Source: Streptomyces sp. SAT1 (GTDB lineage: Bacteria; Actinomycetota; Actinomycetes; Streptomycetales; Streptomycetaceae). Taken from it: a DNA stretch of 64,000 nucleotides. Of the stretch, positions 1 through 8,159 are shown one piece after another (positions within the stretch are counted from its first letter, which is position 1; every line of letters begins with the position of its first letter). Both the position numbers and the translations under genes were made by a program. Where the stretch lies: NCBI RefSeq assembly GCF_001654495.1, contig NZ_CP015849.1, positions 5,497,001-5,561,000 of the forward strand, given 5' to 3'. A model generated the notes under the pieces. It was given only the letters and a program-made list of their open reading frames with translations. It was not told where the DNA came from and searched no databases.

Positions 1-1425
1 CGGGCCGATGCCCTGATGGAAGAGGACGTCGCCTGGAGCCACGAGATCGACGGAGAGCGGGACGGCGACCAGTTCGACCGCTCCGAGCGGGCCGCCCTGC
101 GCCGCGTCGCGGGCCTGTCCACCGAGCTCGAGGACGTCACCGAGGTCGAGTACCGGCAGCTCCGCCTGGAGCGCGTGGTGCTCGTCGGCGTCTGGACCTC
201 GGGGACCGTGCACGACGCGGAGAACTCCCTCGCCGAGCTGGCCGCCCTCGCGGAGACCGCGGGCGCGGTCGTCCTGGACGGCGTGATCCAGCGCCGCGAC
301 AAACCCGACGCGGCCACCTACATCGGCTCCGGCAAGGCCGGTGAGCTGCGGGACATCGTCCTGGAGACGGGCGCCGACACCGTCGTCTGCGACGGTGAGC
401 TGAGCCCCGGCCAGCTCATCCACCTCGAGGACGTCGTCAAGGTCAAGGTCATCGACCGTACGGCCGTGATCCTGGACATCTTCGCCCAGCACGCCAAGTC
501 CCGCGAGGGCAAGGCGCAGGTCGCGCTCGCGCAGATGCAGTACATGCTGCCGCGGCTGCGCGGCTGGGGCCAGTCGCTGTCCCGGCAGATGGGCGGCGGC
601 AGCGGCGGTCTGGCGACCCGCGGTCCCGGTGAGACCAAGATCGAGACCGACCGGCGCCGCATCCGCGAGAAGATGGCCAAGATGCGCCGGGAGATCGCGG
701 CCATGAAGACCGGCCGCGAGATCAAGCGCCAGGAGCGGCGCCGCCACAAGGTGCCCTCCGTCGCCATCGCCGGCTACACCAACGCCGGGAAGTCCTCCCT
801 GCTCAACCGTCTCACCGGCGCGGGCGTCCTGGTCGAGAACGCGCTGTTCGCGACCCTGGACCCGACCGTGCGCCGGGCCGAGACACCGAGCGGGCGGCTG
901 TACACGCTGGCGGACACCGTCGGCTTCGTCCGGCACCTGCCGCACCACCTGGTCGAGGCGTTCCGCTCCACCATGGAGGAGGTCGGCGACTCCGACCTGA
1001 TCCTGCACGTCGTGGACGGCTCGCACCCCGACCCGGAGGAGCAGCTCGCCGCCGTGCGCGAGGTGATCAGGGAGGTCGGCGCCACCGACGTGCCCGAGAT
1101 CGTCGTGGTCAACAAGGCGGACGCGGCGGACCCGCTGGTGCTCCAGCGGCTGCTGCGGCGGGAGAAGCACTCGATCGCGGTCTCCGCCCGGACCGGCCAG
1201 GGCATCGACACACTGCTCGCCATGATCGACGCCGAGCTGCCCCGGCCCGCCGTGCAGATCGAGGCGCTGGTGCCGTACACGCACGGCAAGCTGGTCGCCC
1301 GCGCCCACACCGAGGGCGAGGTGATCTCCGAGGAGCACACCGCGGAGGGCACCCTGCTCAAGGCCCTGGTGCACGAGGAGCTGGCCGCGGAGCTGGCGCC
1401 GTACGCGCCGGTTCCCGCGCTCTGA
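1..1425 (+). CDS. hflX: GTPase HflX, 5'-truncated by window edge
   Basis: Ribosome-associated GTPase of the HflX family, which in other bacteria rescues or splits stalled ribosomes. The N-terminal HflX domain fills roughly the first half; a Lys/Arg-rich helical linker follows. The G domain shows G1 GYTNAGKSS (codons from base 772), G3 DTVGF (base 913) and G4 NKAD (base 1111). An ATG lies at 16, but the frame is open back to base 1 and five sensible codons precede that ATG. Streptomyces HflX proteins are longer at the N terminus, so the true start probably lies left of the window. The gene is convergent with the protease gene at 1572 and is separated from it by strong hairpins. Confidence 0.95.
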   Translation, partial: RADALMEEDVAWSHEIDGERDGDQFDRSERAALRRVAGLSTELEDVTEVEYRQLRLERVVLVGVWTSGTVHDAENSLAELAALAETAGAVVLDGVIQRRDKPDAATYIGSGKAGELRDIVLETGADTVVCDGELSPGQLIHLEDVVKVKVIDRTAVILDIFAQHAKSREGKAQVALAQMQYMLPRLRGWGQSLSRQMGGGSGGLATRGPGETKIETDRRRIREKMAKMRREIAAMKTGREIKRQERRRHKVPSVAIAGYTNAGKSSLLNRLTGAGVLVENALFATLDPTVRRAETPSGRLYTLADTVGFVRHLPHHLVEAFRSTMEEVGDSDLILHVVDGSHPDPEEQLAAVREVIREVGATDVPEIVVVNKADAADPLVLQRLLRREKHSIAVSARTGQGIDTLLAMIDAELPRPAVQIEALVPYTHGKLVARAHTEGEVISEEHTAEGTLLKALVHEELAAELAPYAPVPAL

Positions 1426-1453
1426 CCTCCGGGCACCGACGGGGCGCCGGACA

Positions 1454-1549
1454 CATCCGCCGGGTGTCTCCGGCGCGCCGGACACACCCGGCGGATGCAC
1501 GCCGCACGGCGGGCCCGTCCCCTTCACCGGAAGGGGACGGGCCCGCCGT
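1454..1549. terminator. Two consecutive hairpins, bidirectional terminator
   Basis: The first hairpin pairs CATCCGCCGGGTGT (1454–1467) with ACACCCGGCGGATG (1484–1497), and its loop holds the palindrome CCGGCGCGCCGG. The second is a perfect 19-bp stem (1506–1524 with 1531–1549) around a 6-base loop, CACCGG. They lie between the convergent ends of hflX and the protease gene and can serve both strands. There is no U-run, as is usual for Streptomyces terminators. Confidence 0.75.
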
Positions 1550-1571
1550 CGTGCCGGGAGCGGCGCGGAGG

Positions 1572-2783
1572 TCACCGGCCGCCGTAGGTCCGGCTCATGT
1601 TCTGGTACAGCGCCTCGGCGCCCCGGCCGAGCTGCGGGCCGGCGAGCCAGGTGTTGTCGGACGGGCCGATCGAGGTGTTGGACACCAGGACGGTCTTCCC
1701 GCCCACCACGCGGAACCAGCCGCCGCCGGACGAGCCGCCGGTCATGGTGCAGCCGATCCGGTACATCGTCGGCAGGGACGGGCTGAGCGACAGCCGGCCG
1801 GGCCGGTCCAGGCACCGGAACATCCGGAGCCCGCTGTACGGCGGCGCCGCCGGGTAGCCCCACGCGCCCATGGTGGCGACCTGGGGCGCCCGCGGTGCGG
1901 AGAAGTCCACGTCGAGCGCCGCCCCGACCGTCTCCTCCAGCGACTTCGTCCCGGCCTCCGGCTTCACGTGCAGCACCGCGTAGTCGTACGTGGCGCCCGC
2001 GCCGCCCGTCTCCGAGCCGCCCTGGATCCACTGGCCCGAGGTGGACGCCCAGTCCGCCCACCAGGCGCCGTAGGGGGCGACCTCGGCGGGAGCGGCCTGG
2101 CTCAGCCGGCCGGCGGACTTGCCCAGGTCGTTGTAGGCGGGCACGAAGGCGATGTTGCGGTACCAGCCGCCGCCCCGGCCGGCGTGCACGCAGTGCCCGG
2201 CCGTCCACACCAGGTTGGACCTGCCCGGGTGGTTGACGTCCTTGACGACCGTGCCCGAGCAGACCATCGCGCCCTGGGGCGAGTCGAAGAAGACCTTGCC
2301 GACCGGGGCCGCGTGCTGGTGGTACGGGGTCTTCTCGGCCTGCGCCGGGACCGCGCGCGGTGCCGGGTCGCTGACCCCCTGGCCGGCGGCGTCCTGGGTG
2401 GTGACCGTCTTGTTGGCCTCCTTGGCGGACTTCATCCGCTCAGGCTTCCAGAGATCCTTGATCACCGGGTTGACGAAGTCCTTGGCGGCACTGAGCCACT
2501 TGTCCTTGTCCCAGTTCTTCCAGCCGCCGTCGCGCCATTTGTCGGCGTCGATGCCGTGTTCCTTCAGCTTGTCCGCGAGACCGGCAGGGATCCTGGCCTT
2601 CCCGTCGCCGCCGCTGCCCGCGCTCTGGGAGGCGGCGGCGGACGGCGGGCCGCTCGCGTCGTCGGAGTCCGAGCCGCCGCAGGCGGTGGCGGTGAGCGCC
2701 AGGGCCGCCGCGAGCCCGGTGGCGGCGAGTGCGGTGCGCCGGCGTGCGCGCCGGGGCGTCTGGGACGTACGCAGTGAACGCAT
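1572..2783 (-). CDS. Secreted trypsin-like serine protease, putative lipoprotein (paralogue 1)
   Basis: A 403-residue exported protein. It has a twin-Arg/Lys-rich N terminus, a hydrophobic stretch and a lipobox-like LTATAC with Cys35, so membrane anchoring outside the cell is likely. Residues about 60–115 form a Trp-rich module containing LKEHGID and WKNWDKDKW. The chymotrypsin-fold domain follows, with TAGHC (His197), TYDYAV (Asp267) and GGSSGGGW (Ser352). The usual GDSGGP is replaced by GSSGGG, so substrate preference is uncertain. The start at 2783 has a GGGGGTT ribosome site. The gene is followed by the hflX-side hairpins. It is about 140 bases downstream of a clear paralogue and in the same direction, so the pair is a tandem duplication and possibly one transcript. 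Confidence 0.85.
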   Translation of the reverse strand: MRSLRTSQTPRRARRRTALAATGLAAALALTATACGGSDSDDASGPPSAAASQSAGSGGDGKARIPAGLADKLKEHGIDADKWRDGGWKNWDKDKWLSAAKDFVNPVIKDLWKPERMKSAKEANKTVTTQDAAGQGVSDPAPRAVPAQAEKTPYHQHAAPVGKVFFDSPQGAMVCSGTVVKDVNHPGRSNLVWTAGHCVHAGRGGGWYRNIAFVPAYNDLGKSAGRLSQAAPAEVAPYGAWWADWASTSGQWIQGGSETGGAGATYDYAVLHVKPEAGTKSLEETVGAALDVDFSAPRAPQVATMGAWGYPAAPPYSGLRMFRCLDRPGRLSLSPSLPTMYRIGCTMTGGSSGGGWFRVVGGKTVLVSNTSIGPSDNTWLAGPQLGRGAEALYQNMSRTYGGR

Positions 2784-2927
2784 GGTGTGAGGAACCCCCG
2801 TTGGTTCGTGTCTGAGCTGCCCGGCCGGCGGTGCTCACCGGCCGGGATCGGTTGCGGGAGGCGGCGGGGTGGCGGGCGTGCCGGTCACCCCGCCGCCGCC
2901 CCGTTCAGCGGGTGCGCGGTGCCGTGC

Positions 2928-4166
2928 TCAGCGCCCGGCGAACTTCTTGCTGACGGAGTCGTAGACGCCCTTGGCGACCGTGCCCAGCCGCGGACCGGCC
3001 AGCCAGCCCGAGGTGACCGGGCCGATCGAGGTGTTGGAGACCAGCGCCGGCTTGCCGTCGGCGCCCTTCTCGACCCAGCCGCCACCGGAGGAACCGCCGG
3101 TCATGCTGCACCCGATGCGGTACATCGTCGGGTCGGCGGAGGCCACCGACAGCCGGCCCGGCTTGTCCTGGCACTGGTAGAGGAGCTGCCCGTCGTAGGG
3201 CGGCGCGGCCGGGTAGCCGGTCGCGGTGATGCTCTGGACCTTCGGCACCGCGGGGGCGTCGAAGTTCACCGGGAGCGCCGAACCGACGGTCTCCTCCAGC
3301 GACTTGCCGCTCCCGCCCTTCTCCGGCGTCACATGGATGACGGCGAAGTCGTAGCTCGCGCCCTGCCCGCCGGTGGAGCCGCCCTGCTCGATCCACTGGT
3401 CGGAGGTCTGCGCCCAGTCGCCCCACCACACCCCGTACGGGGCGACCTGCTCCCGGGTGGCACCCTGAAGCTGGGCGGCGCTGCGGCCCGCGTCGTTGTA
3501 CGACGGCACGAAGGCGATGTTGCGGTACCAGCCGCCCTTCTTGCCCGCGTGCACGCAGTGGCCCGCCGTCCACACCATGTTGGACTTGCCGGGGTGGGCC
3601 GGGTCCTCGACGACCGTGGCCGAGCAGACCATCGTGCCCTCGGGGGAGTCGAAGAAGACCTTGCCCGCCGTCGCGGCGCCCGAGTGGTACGGCGGCGCGA
3701 CCTTCGCGGCACGCACGGGCACCGGGGTCGGGTCGGTGACGCCCTGGTCACCGGAGATGTCGTTGTCGTCCACGCCCTTGTCCGGATCGTTGGCGCGGCG
3801 CATCCGGTCCGGGTCCCACAGGCCCTGAATGATCGGGTTGACGAAGTCGTTGGCCTCGCGCAGCCAGTCGCTCTTGTCCCAGTTCTTCCAGGCGCCGTTC
3901 TTCCACTTGTCGATGTCGATCCCGTGCTCTTTGAGCTTCTTGCGGATGTCGTCCGGGATCGTGATCTTCCCGTCGCCCGTGGCCCCCGCGTCGCCGGTCT
4001 GCGCGGCGGCGGTGGGCTGCCCGCTCGCGTCGGTGTCGTCGCCGTCGCAGCCGGTGGCGGTGAGCGCCAGCGTCGACACCAGGGCGACGGTGGCCAGCAC
4101 GGGGCCGGCCGTGCGCCGGGAGCGCCCTCCCCGGCGAGCGGTGGCGGACGGGCGTATGGATCGCAT
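2928..4166 (-). CDS. Secreted trypsin-like serine protease, putative lipoprotein (paralogue 2)
   Basis: A 412-residue paralogue of the next gene downstream, alike along its whole length. The start chosen is ATG at 4166, because AGGGGGAA lies just upstream and a signal peptide follows at once; the frame is open further upstream but that part looks non-coding. The lipobox is LTATGC with Cys40. The Trp-rich module (about 70–120) again has LKEHGID and WKNWDK. Catalytic candidates are His203 (TAGHC), Asp273 (SYDFAV) and Ser360 (GGSSGGGW). The natural substrate cannot be told. The long leader region with direct repeats (4231–4290) lies between this gene and the GlxA-type regulator. Confidence 0.85.
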   Translation of the reverse strand: MRSIRPSATARRGGRSRRTAGPVLATVALVSTLALTATGCDGDDTDASGQPTAAAQTGDAGATGDGKITIPDDIRKKLKEHGIDIDKWKNGAWKNWDKSDWLREANDFVNPIIQGLWDPDRMRRANDPDKGVDDNDISGDQGVTDPTPVPVRAAKVAPPYHSGAATAGKVFFDSPEGTMVCSATVVEDPAHPGKSNMVWTAGHCVHAGKKGGWYRNIAFVPSYNDAGRSAAQLQGATREQVAPYGVWWGDWAQTSDQWIEQGGSTGGQGASYDFAVIHVTPEKGGSGKSLEETVGSALPVNFDAPAVPKVQSITATGYPAAPPYDGQLLYQCQDKPGRLSVASADPTMYRIGCSMTGGSSGGGWVEKGADGKPALVSNTSIGPVTSGWLAGPRLGTVAKGVYDSVSKKFAGR

Positions 4167-4230
4167 GCTTCGGTTCCCCCTGTGGTGAACGGACGTGCTG
4201 ACGCGCTGCGTTCCGGCGCCGGACACGGGC

Positions 4231-4290
4231 GGACGGCGGACCGATGACGGACCGATGACGGACCGTCGGCGGACCGATGACGGACCGCCG
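4231..4290. repeat. Direct repeats GGACCGATGAC upstream of protease
   Basis: In the 256-base region upstream of the protease start, the unit GGACCGATGAC occurs three times (from about 4238, 4249 and 4271), with the related GGACCGTCGGC and GGACCGCCGG between and after. The spacing is 11 to 22 bases, about one or two helix turns. This could be a regulator site or simple slippage. Nothing else was recognised in 4167–4422. Confidence 0.6.
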
Positions 4291-4422
4291 GTGGACCGGT
4301 GCCGGCCGCGTGGTACGGCTGCTGGAACGGCACCACACACTATGCGCTCGCTGTGGGGGACTGCCCACGGAACGGCAACGGTTCGGCTACAAGCCGCCTG
4401 ACCTGGACAACCGTCCGGCGGC

Positions 4423-5436
4423 CTACGGGCTCACGGACGGTTCGGTGCCGGACGGGCGGAAGCGGCGCCGGTACTCCGTGGGCGTCGTGCCGAGCCGTCG
4501 GCGGAAGGCGCGCACCAGCGTGTCCACCGTGCCGAACCCGCACTCCGTGACGATCCGTTCGAGGGTGGCGTCGGTGGACTCCAGCCGGGCGCGCGCCCGT
4601 TCGACGCGGGCGGCCTCCACGTAGGCGCTGGGCGTCATGCCGAGTTCGGACCGGAAGACGCGGGTCAGCTGCCGTTCGCTGAGATGGGCGTGCGCGGCCA
4701 GGTCCGCCACGGTCAGCCGCTCGCCGAGGCGGTCCAGGATGTGATGGCGCAGCTCCTCCACGCGGCGCGTCCCGGAGACCGGTTCCAGCGGCACGCTGAA
4801 CTGGCTCTGCCCGCTGGGCCGTTTGAGATACATCACCAGCTGGCGGGCGACCCGCAGCGCCACCGTCTCGCCGTGGTCCTCGGCGACCAGGGCGAGCGAG
4901 AGGTCGAGGCAGGCGCTGATCCCCGCACCGGTCCAGGTGTCGCCCTCCCGGATGAAGATCGGATCGGCGTCGACCTCCACCTCCGGGTGCTCGTCGGCGA
5001 GTTGCCGTGCCGTCGACCAGTGGGTGGTGGCGCGCTTGCCGTCCAGCAGCCCGGCGGCGGCCAGGATGTGCGCGCCGACGCAGACGGAGGCGGTCCGGCG
5101 GGCCCGTCCGGCGAGATCCCGCACCCGGTCGACCACGGCGGGCTCCGCGAGCGCCCGGACCCGCGCGGAGCCGTCCGCCGCCACCGAACCGGGCACCAGG
5201 AGGGTGTCGACACGGCTGCCCGACAGCTCCTCGAAAGTGGTGTCGGGCACCACCCGCACCCCGGCGGAGGTGGTGACCGGATCCAGGGTCTCCGCCGCCA
5301 GGACGACCCGGTAGCAGGCCGGGTCCGCCAGCTCCCGCCGCACCAGGGAGAACACCTCGGGCGGGCCGGTGACGTCGAGCAGGTCGACGCCCTCGAAGAG
5401 CACGACGACGACGAGGCGTCCGGTGGCGGCGCTCAA
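4423..5436 (-). CDS. GlxA/AraC-family regulator with DJ-1/PfpI domain
   Basis: Transcription regulator of 337 residues. Residues about 5–170 form a DJ-1/PfpI (class I glutamine amidotransferase-like) domain, with the nucleophile-elbow segment ASVCVGAHILAAAG. The C-terminal 100 residues hold two AraC helix-turn-helix motifs, including LTVADLAAHAHLSERQLTRV. The frame stays open far upstream, but the DJ-1 fold begins at GRLVVVVLFEG. A TTG at 5436, preceded by GGAG with 6 bases spacing, is therefore taken as the start. The gene is divergent from the cysteine hydrolase at 5608, across about 170 bases. This pairing usually means the regulator controls the hydrolase, which is an inference here. Confidence 0.85.
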   Translation of the reverse strand: MSAATGRLVVVVLFEGVDLLDVTGPPEVFSLVRRELADPACYRVVLAAETLDPVTTSAGVRVVPDTTFEELSGSRVDTLLVPGSVAADGSARVRALAEPAVVDRVRDLAGRARRTASVCVGAHILAAAGLLDGKRATTHWSTARQLADEHPEVEVDADPIFIREGDTWTGAGISACLDLSLALVAEDHGETVALRVARQLVMYLKRPSGQSQFSVPLEPVSGTRRVEELRHHILDRLGERLTVADLAAHAHLSERQLTRVFRSELGMTPSAYVEAARVERARARLESTDATLERIVTECGFGTVDTLVRAFRRRLGTTPTEYRRRFRPSGTEPSVSP

Positions 5437-5607
5437 GGGGGTCTCCGTCCGTTCGGCGGGGCAGGCGATGTCCGGATCTGCGGGTTGGGCGACATTGCCG
5501 ACACGCAGAGCATGATCGTACGTTCGTATCCGGGCCGGCCACCGCACGGGCGGGCCACTGACGACGACTCCGGGCGCACGGCCCGGCGCTCTTCCCGAGG
5601 GGAACCC

Positions 5608-6198
5608 ATGACCACGACGACGCTGCGCGCGCTCAACGGACTCGACGACACCCCGGCCTCGCTCGCGGACGCGACCCTGATCCTGGTCGACTACCAGAAC
5701 ACCTACGTCGGCGGCGTGATGGAGCTGACGGGCTGGCGGCCCGCGCTCGACTCCGCCGCCGCCCTGCTGGCGCGGGCCCGGCAGGCCGGGGCCACGGTCA
5801 TCCACGTCGTCCACGACGGCGGACCCGGCAGCGCGTACGACATCAGGGAGGAGATCGGCGCCATCCACCCGCGCGTGGCCCCGGCCGAGGGCGAGGCCGT
5901 CGTGGTGAAGCAGGCCCCGAACGCGTTCGTCGGCACCGAACTGGGCGACCTGGTCGACGCGGCGGGGCACCAGGACGTCGTCCTCATCGGCTTCATGACG
6001 CACATGTGCGTGCAGTTCACCGCCGAGGGCGCCTTCCTGCGCGGCAACCGGCCCACGGTCGTCGCCGACGCGTGCGCGACGCGTCCGCTCCCGTCCGGGG
6101 GCACGCTGCTGGACGCCGGCCAGATCCACGCCGCCGCGCTGGCGACGGTCGGGGATCTGTACGGGGTCGTCGTGGCGTCGGGGGAGGAGTTGGGCTGA
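5608..6198 (+). CDS. Isochorismatase-like cysteine hydrolase
   Basis: A 196-residue member of the isochorismatase-like hydrolase superfamily, which includes nicotinamidases, N-carbamoyl hydrolases and isochorismatases. The triad is readable: Asp in LILVDYQNTY near residue 30, Lys in VVVKQAPN, and the nucleophile Cys in GFMTHMCVQFT. The start ATG at 5608 has GAGGGGAA in front. The substrate cannot be assigned from sequence. The next operon is for a siderophore, but a 350-base gap separates them and there is no sign of an aryl-carrier partner, so a role in 2,3-dihydroxybenzoate synthesis is not supported. The divergent GlxA-type regulator is the likely controller. Confidence 0.85.
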   Translation: MTTTTLRALNGLDDTPASLADATLILVDYQNTYVGGVMELTGWRPALDSAAALLARARQAGATVIHVVHDGGPGSAYDIREEIGAIHPRVAPAEGEAVVVKQAPNAFVGTELGDLVDAAGHQDVVLIGFMTHMCVQFTAEGAFLRGNRPTVVADACATRPLPSGGTLLDAGQIHAAALATVGDLYGVVVASGEELG

Positions 6199-6554
6199 GG
6201 GTTGACGGGGCGCGGTTGCGCCCTGGCGGGGCCATGGCTGTTCTCCGCTGGGTCTCGGCTGTTCTCCGGCGAGGCCCTGGCTGCTCCCCGGGGGGCCCTG
6301 GCAGTTCCCCGACGGGTTGTCGGCTGTTCCCCGGCGGTCGGCGCCGGGCCGCCGGAAACTCCCTCCTGGCGGCCCGTAACCGTACGGATCACGGGCGGTT
6401 GTACCGGTGGGGTTCCCGCTGCCCCCGGCCAGGCCCATGCGCGCCCGGCCGGGGAGTGCACGGGCGAGCGACGCCGTGCCGCAGGGGGACCCGGAACGCG
6501 GCCCCTCCCGTCGGAGGAGGCCGCCGCCTCGGGACAGCGGGAGGGCAGGGAGCC
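6199..6554. other. Gene-free stretch with imperfect CTGTTC(T/C)CCGG repeats
   Basis: About 350 bases precede the siderophore operon. The first half repeats variants of GGCTGTTCTCCGGCG, GGCTGCTCCCCGG, GGCAGTTCCCCGA and GGCTGTTCCCCGGCGG (about 6236–6345). The second half should hold the operon promoter. I looked for a DmdR1/IdeR iron box (TTAGGTTAGGCTCACCTAA type) and saw none. Confidence 0.5.
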
Positions 6555-8159
6555 GTGACGGTGGCCGCGGACGGGGGGTACGGGACGCACGGGGGATCCG
6601 GGACCTCCGCGGAGCAGGGGGAGCGCGAGGAGCGCGAGGGACGCGCGCGGGAGCAGGAGGGGTGTGCGGGGGACGGCGCGTACGCCCTTCACGAGGGGAT
6701 CCTGCGGCGCCAGTGCGCGCGCGAGTCGGCGGCCCGCACCTACGCGCGCGCCCTGCCGATCGTGCCGGTCCGGGCGCGCGGCCTCACCATCGAGGGCGCG
6801 GACGGCCGCCGCTACTTGGACTGCCTCTCCGGCGCGGGCACCCTTGCCCTCGGCCACAACCACCCCGTCGTCCTGGAAGCCGTCCGCAAGGTCCTCGACT
6901 CGGGCGCGCCGCTGCACGCCCTCGATCTGGCCACGCCCGTCAAGGACGCGTTCGTCACCGAGCTGTTCCGCACCCTGCCCGCCGGACTGGCCGCACGCGC
7001 GCGCGTGCAGTTCTGCGGTCCGGCCGGGACGGACGCGGTCGAGGCCGCCTTCAAGCTCGTCCGGGCCGCCACCGGACGCACCGGCATCATGGCGTTCACC
7101 GGGGCCTACCACGGGATGACCGACGCGGCGCTCGCCGCCTCCGGGCACGCCCGGGACGTACGCGTCACCCGGCTGCCCTACCCGCAGGACTACCGCTGCC
7201 CCTTCGGCGTCGGCGGCCCGCTCGGGGCCGAACTCGCCGCCCGCTGGACGGAGTCCCTGCTGGACGACCCCAAGTCCGGGGTGCCGCTGCCCGCCGGGAT
7301 GATTTTCGAACCCGTCCAGGGCGAGGGCGGGGTGCTCCCCGCGCCGGACGAGTGGACGCGCCGCGTCCGGCGGCTCACCGAGGACAGGTCCGTGCCTCTG
7401 ATCGCGGACGAGGTCCAGACCGGCGTCGGCCGCACCGGCGCCTTCTGGGCGGTGGACCACAGCGGCATCACACCGGACGTGATGGTGCTGTCGAAGGCCA
7501 TCGGCGGCAGCCTGCCGCTGGCCGTCGTCGTGTACCGGGACGACCTCGACGTCTGGGCACCCGGCGCCCACGCGGGTACCTTCCGCGGCAACCAGCTCGC
7601 CATGGCCGCCGGGACCGCCACCCTGGCGTACGTCCGTGAGAACCGGCTCGCCGAACACGCCGCCGACCTCGGCGCCCGCATGCTGCGCCGGCTGGGCGAA
7701 CTGCGCGAGCGGTACGCCTGCGTGGGCGACGTGCGGGGGCGCGGGCTGATGCTCGGCCTGGAACTGGTCGATCCGACGGCCGGGGCGGAGACGGAGCGCG
7801 AGACGGCGGCCGGGGACAGGACGGAGACGGGGTCCGCGGCGGAGACGGGGGCCGCGCCGCTCACCGCTCCCGGGCGGCGCCCGCCCCCCGCCGCTCCCGC
7901 CCTGGCCGCCGCCGTGCAGCGGGAATGCCTGCGGCGGGGCCTCATCGTCGAACTCGGCGGCCGCCACGGCAGCGTCGTCCGGCTGCTTCCGCCGCTGACC
8001 CTCACCGACGAGCAGTCCGCCGCGGTGCTCGACCGGCTGGCCGCCGCGGTCGAGGCGGTGGCCGGTGAGCGCCCCGCGCGCGTGGGCGAGCGGTTCGGGC
8101 CGCCCGGACAGGGGCACCGCACCGCCGGGCCGGTGCGAGGAGCGGGGGGCGCGCAATGA
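6555..8159 (+). CDS. Diaminobutyrate–2-oxoglutarate-type aminotransferase (siderophore)
   Basis: PLP-dependent class III aminotransferase. The body resembles the 2,4-diaminobutyrate aminotransferases found with siderophore genes, which convert aspartate semialdehyde and glutamate to diaminobutyrate. Visible motifs are LSGAGTLALGHNHP, AFTGAYHGMTDAAL, the PLP-phosphate region IADEVQTGVGRTG, and VLSKAIGGSLPLA with the Schiff-base Lys. The first 45 residues and an insert rich in Glu, Thr and Ala near residues 415–455 are low-complexity additions. The start is GTG at 6555 or GTG at 6561; the latter is better spaced from AGGGAG. The stop overlaps the next ATG (ATGA), so translation is coupled to the IucA/IucC synthetase. 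Confidence 0.85.
   Translation: MTVAADGGYGTHGGSGTSAEQGEREEREGRAREQEGCAGDGAYALHEGILRRQCARESAARTYARALPIVPVRARGLTIEGADGRRYLDCLSGAGTLALGHNHPVVLEAVRKVLDSGAPLHALDLATPVKDAFVTELFRTLPAGLAARARVQFCGPAGTDAVEAAFKLVRAATGRTGIMAFTGAYHGMTDAALAASGHARDVRVTRLPYPQDYRCPFGVGGPLGAELAARWTESLLDDPKSGVPLPAGMIFEPVQGEGGVLPAPDEWTRRVRRLTEDRSVPLIADEVQTGVGRTGAFWAVDHSGITPDVMVLSKAIGGSLPLAVVVYRDDLDVWAPGAHAGTFRGNQLAMAAGTATLAYVRENRLAEHAADLGARMLRRLGELRERYACVGDVRGRGLMLGLELVDPTAGAETERETAAGDRTETGSAAETGAAPLTAPGRRPPPAAPALAAAVQRECLRRGLIVELGGRHGSVVRLLPPLTLTDEQSAAVLDRLAAAVEAVAGERPARVGERFGPPGQGHRTAGPVRGAGGAQ

Noticed and set aside
3748..4368. Arg/His-rich frame on the minus strand over the second protease start
   Set aside because: Alternative-frame shadow of the protease gene and its repeat-rich leader.
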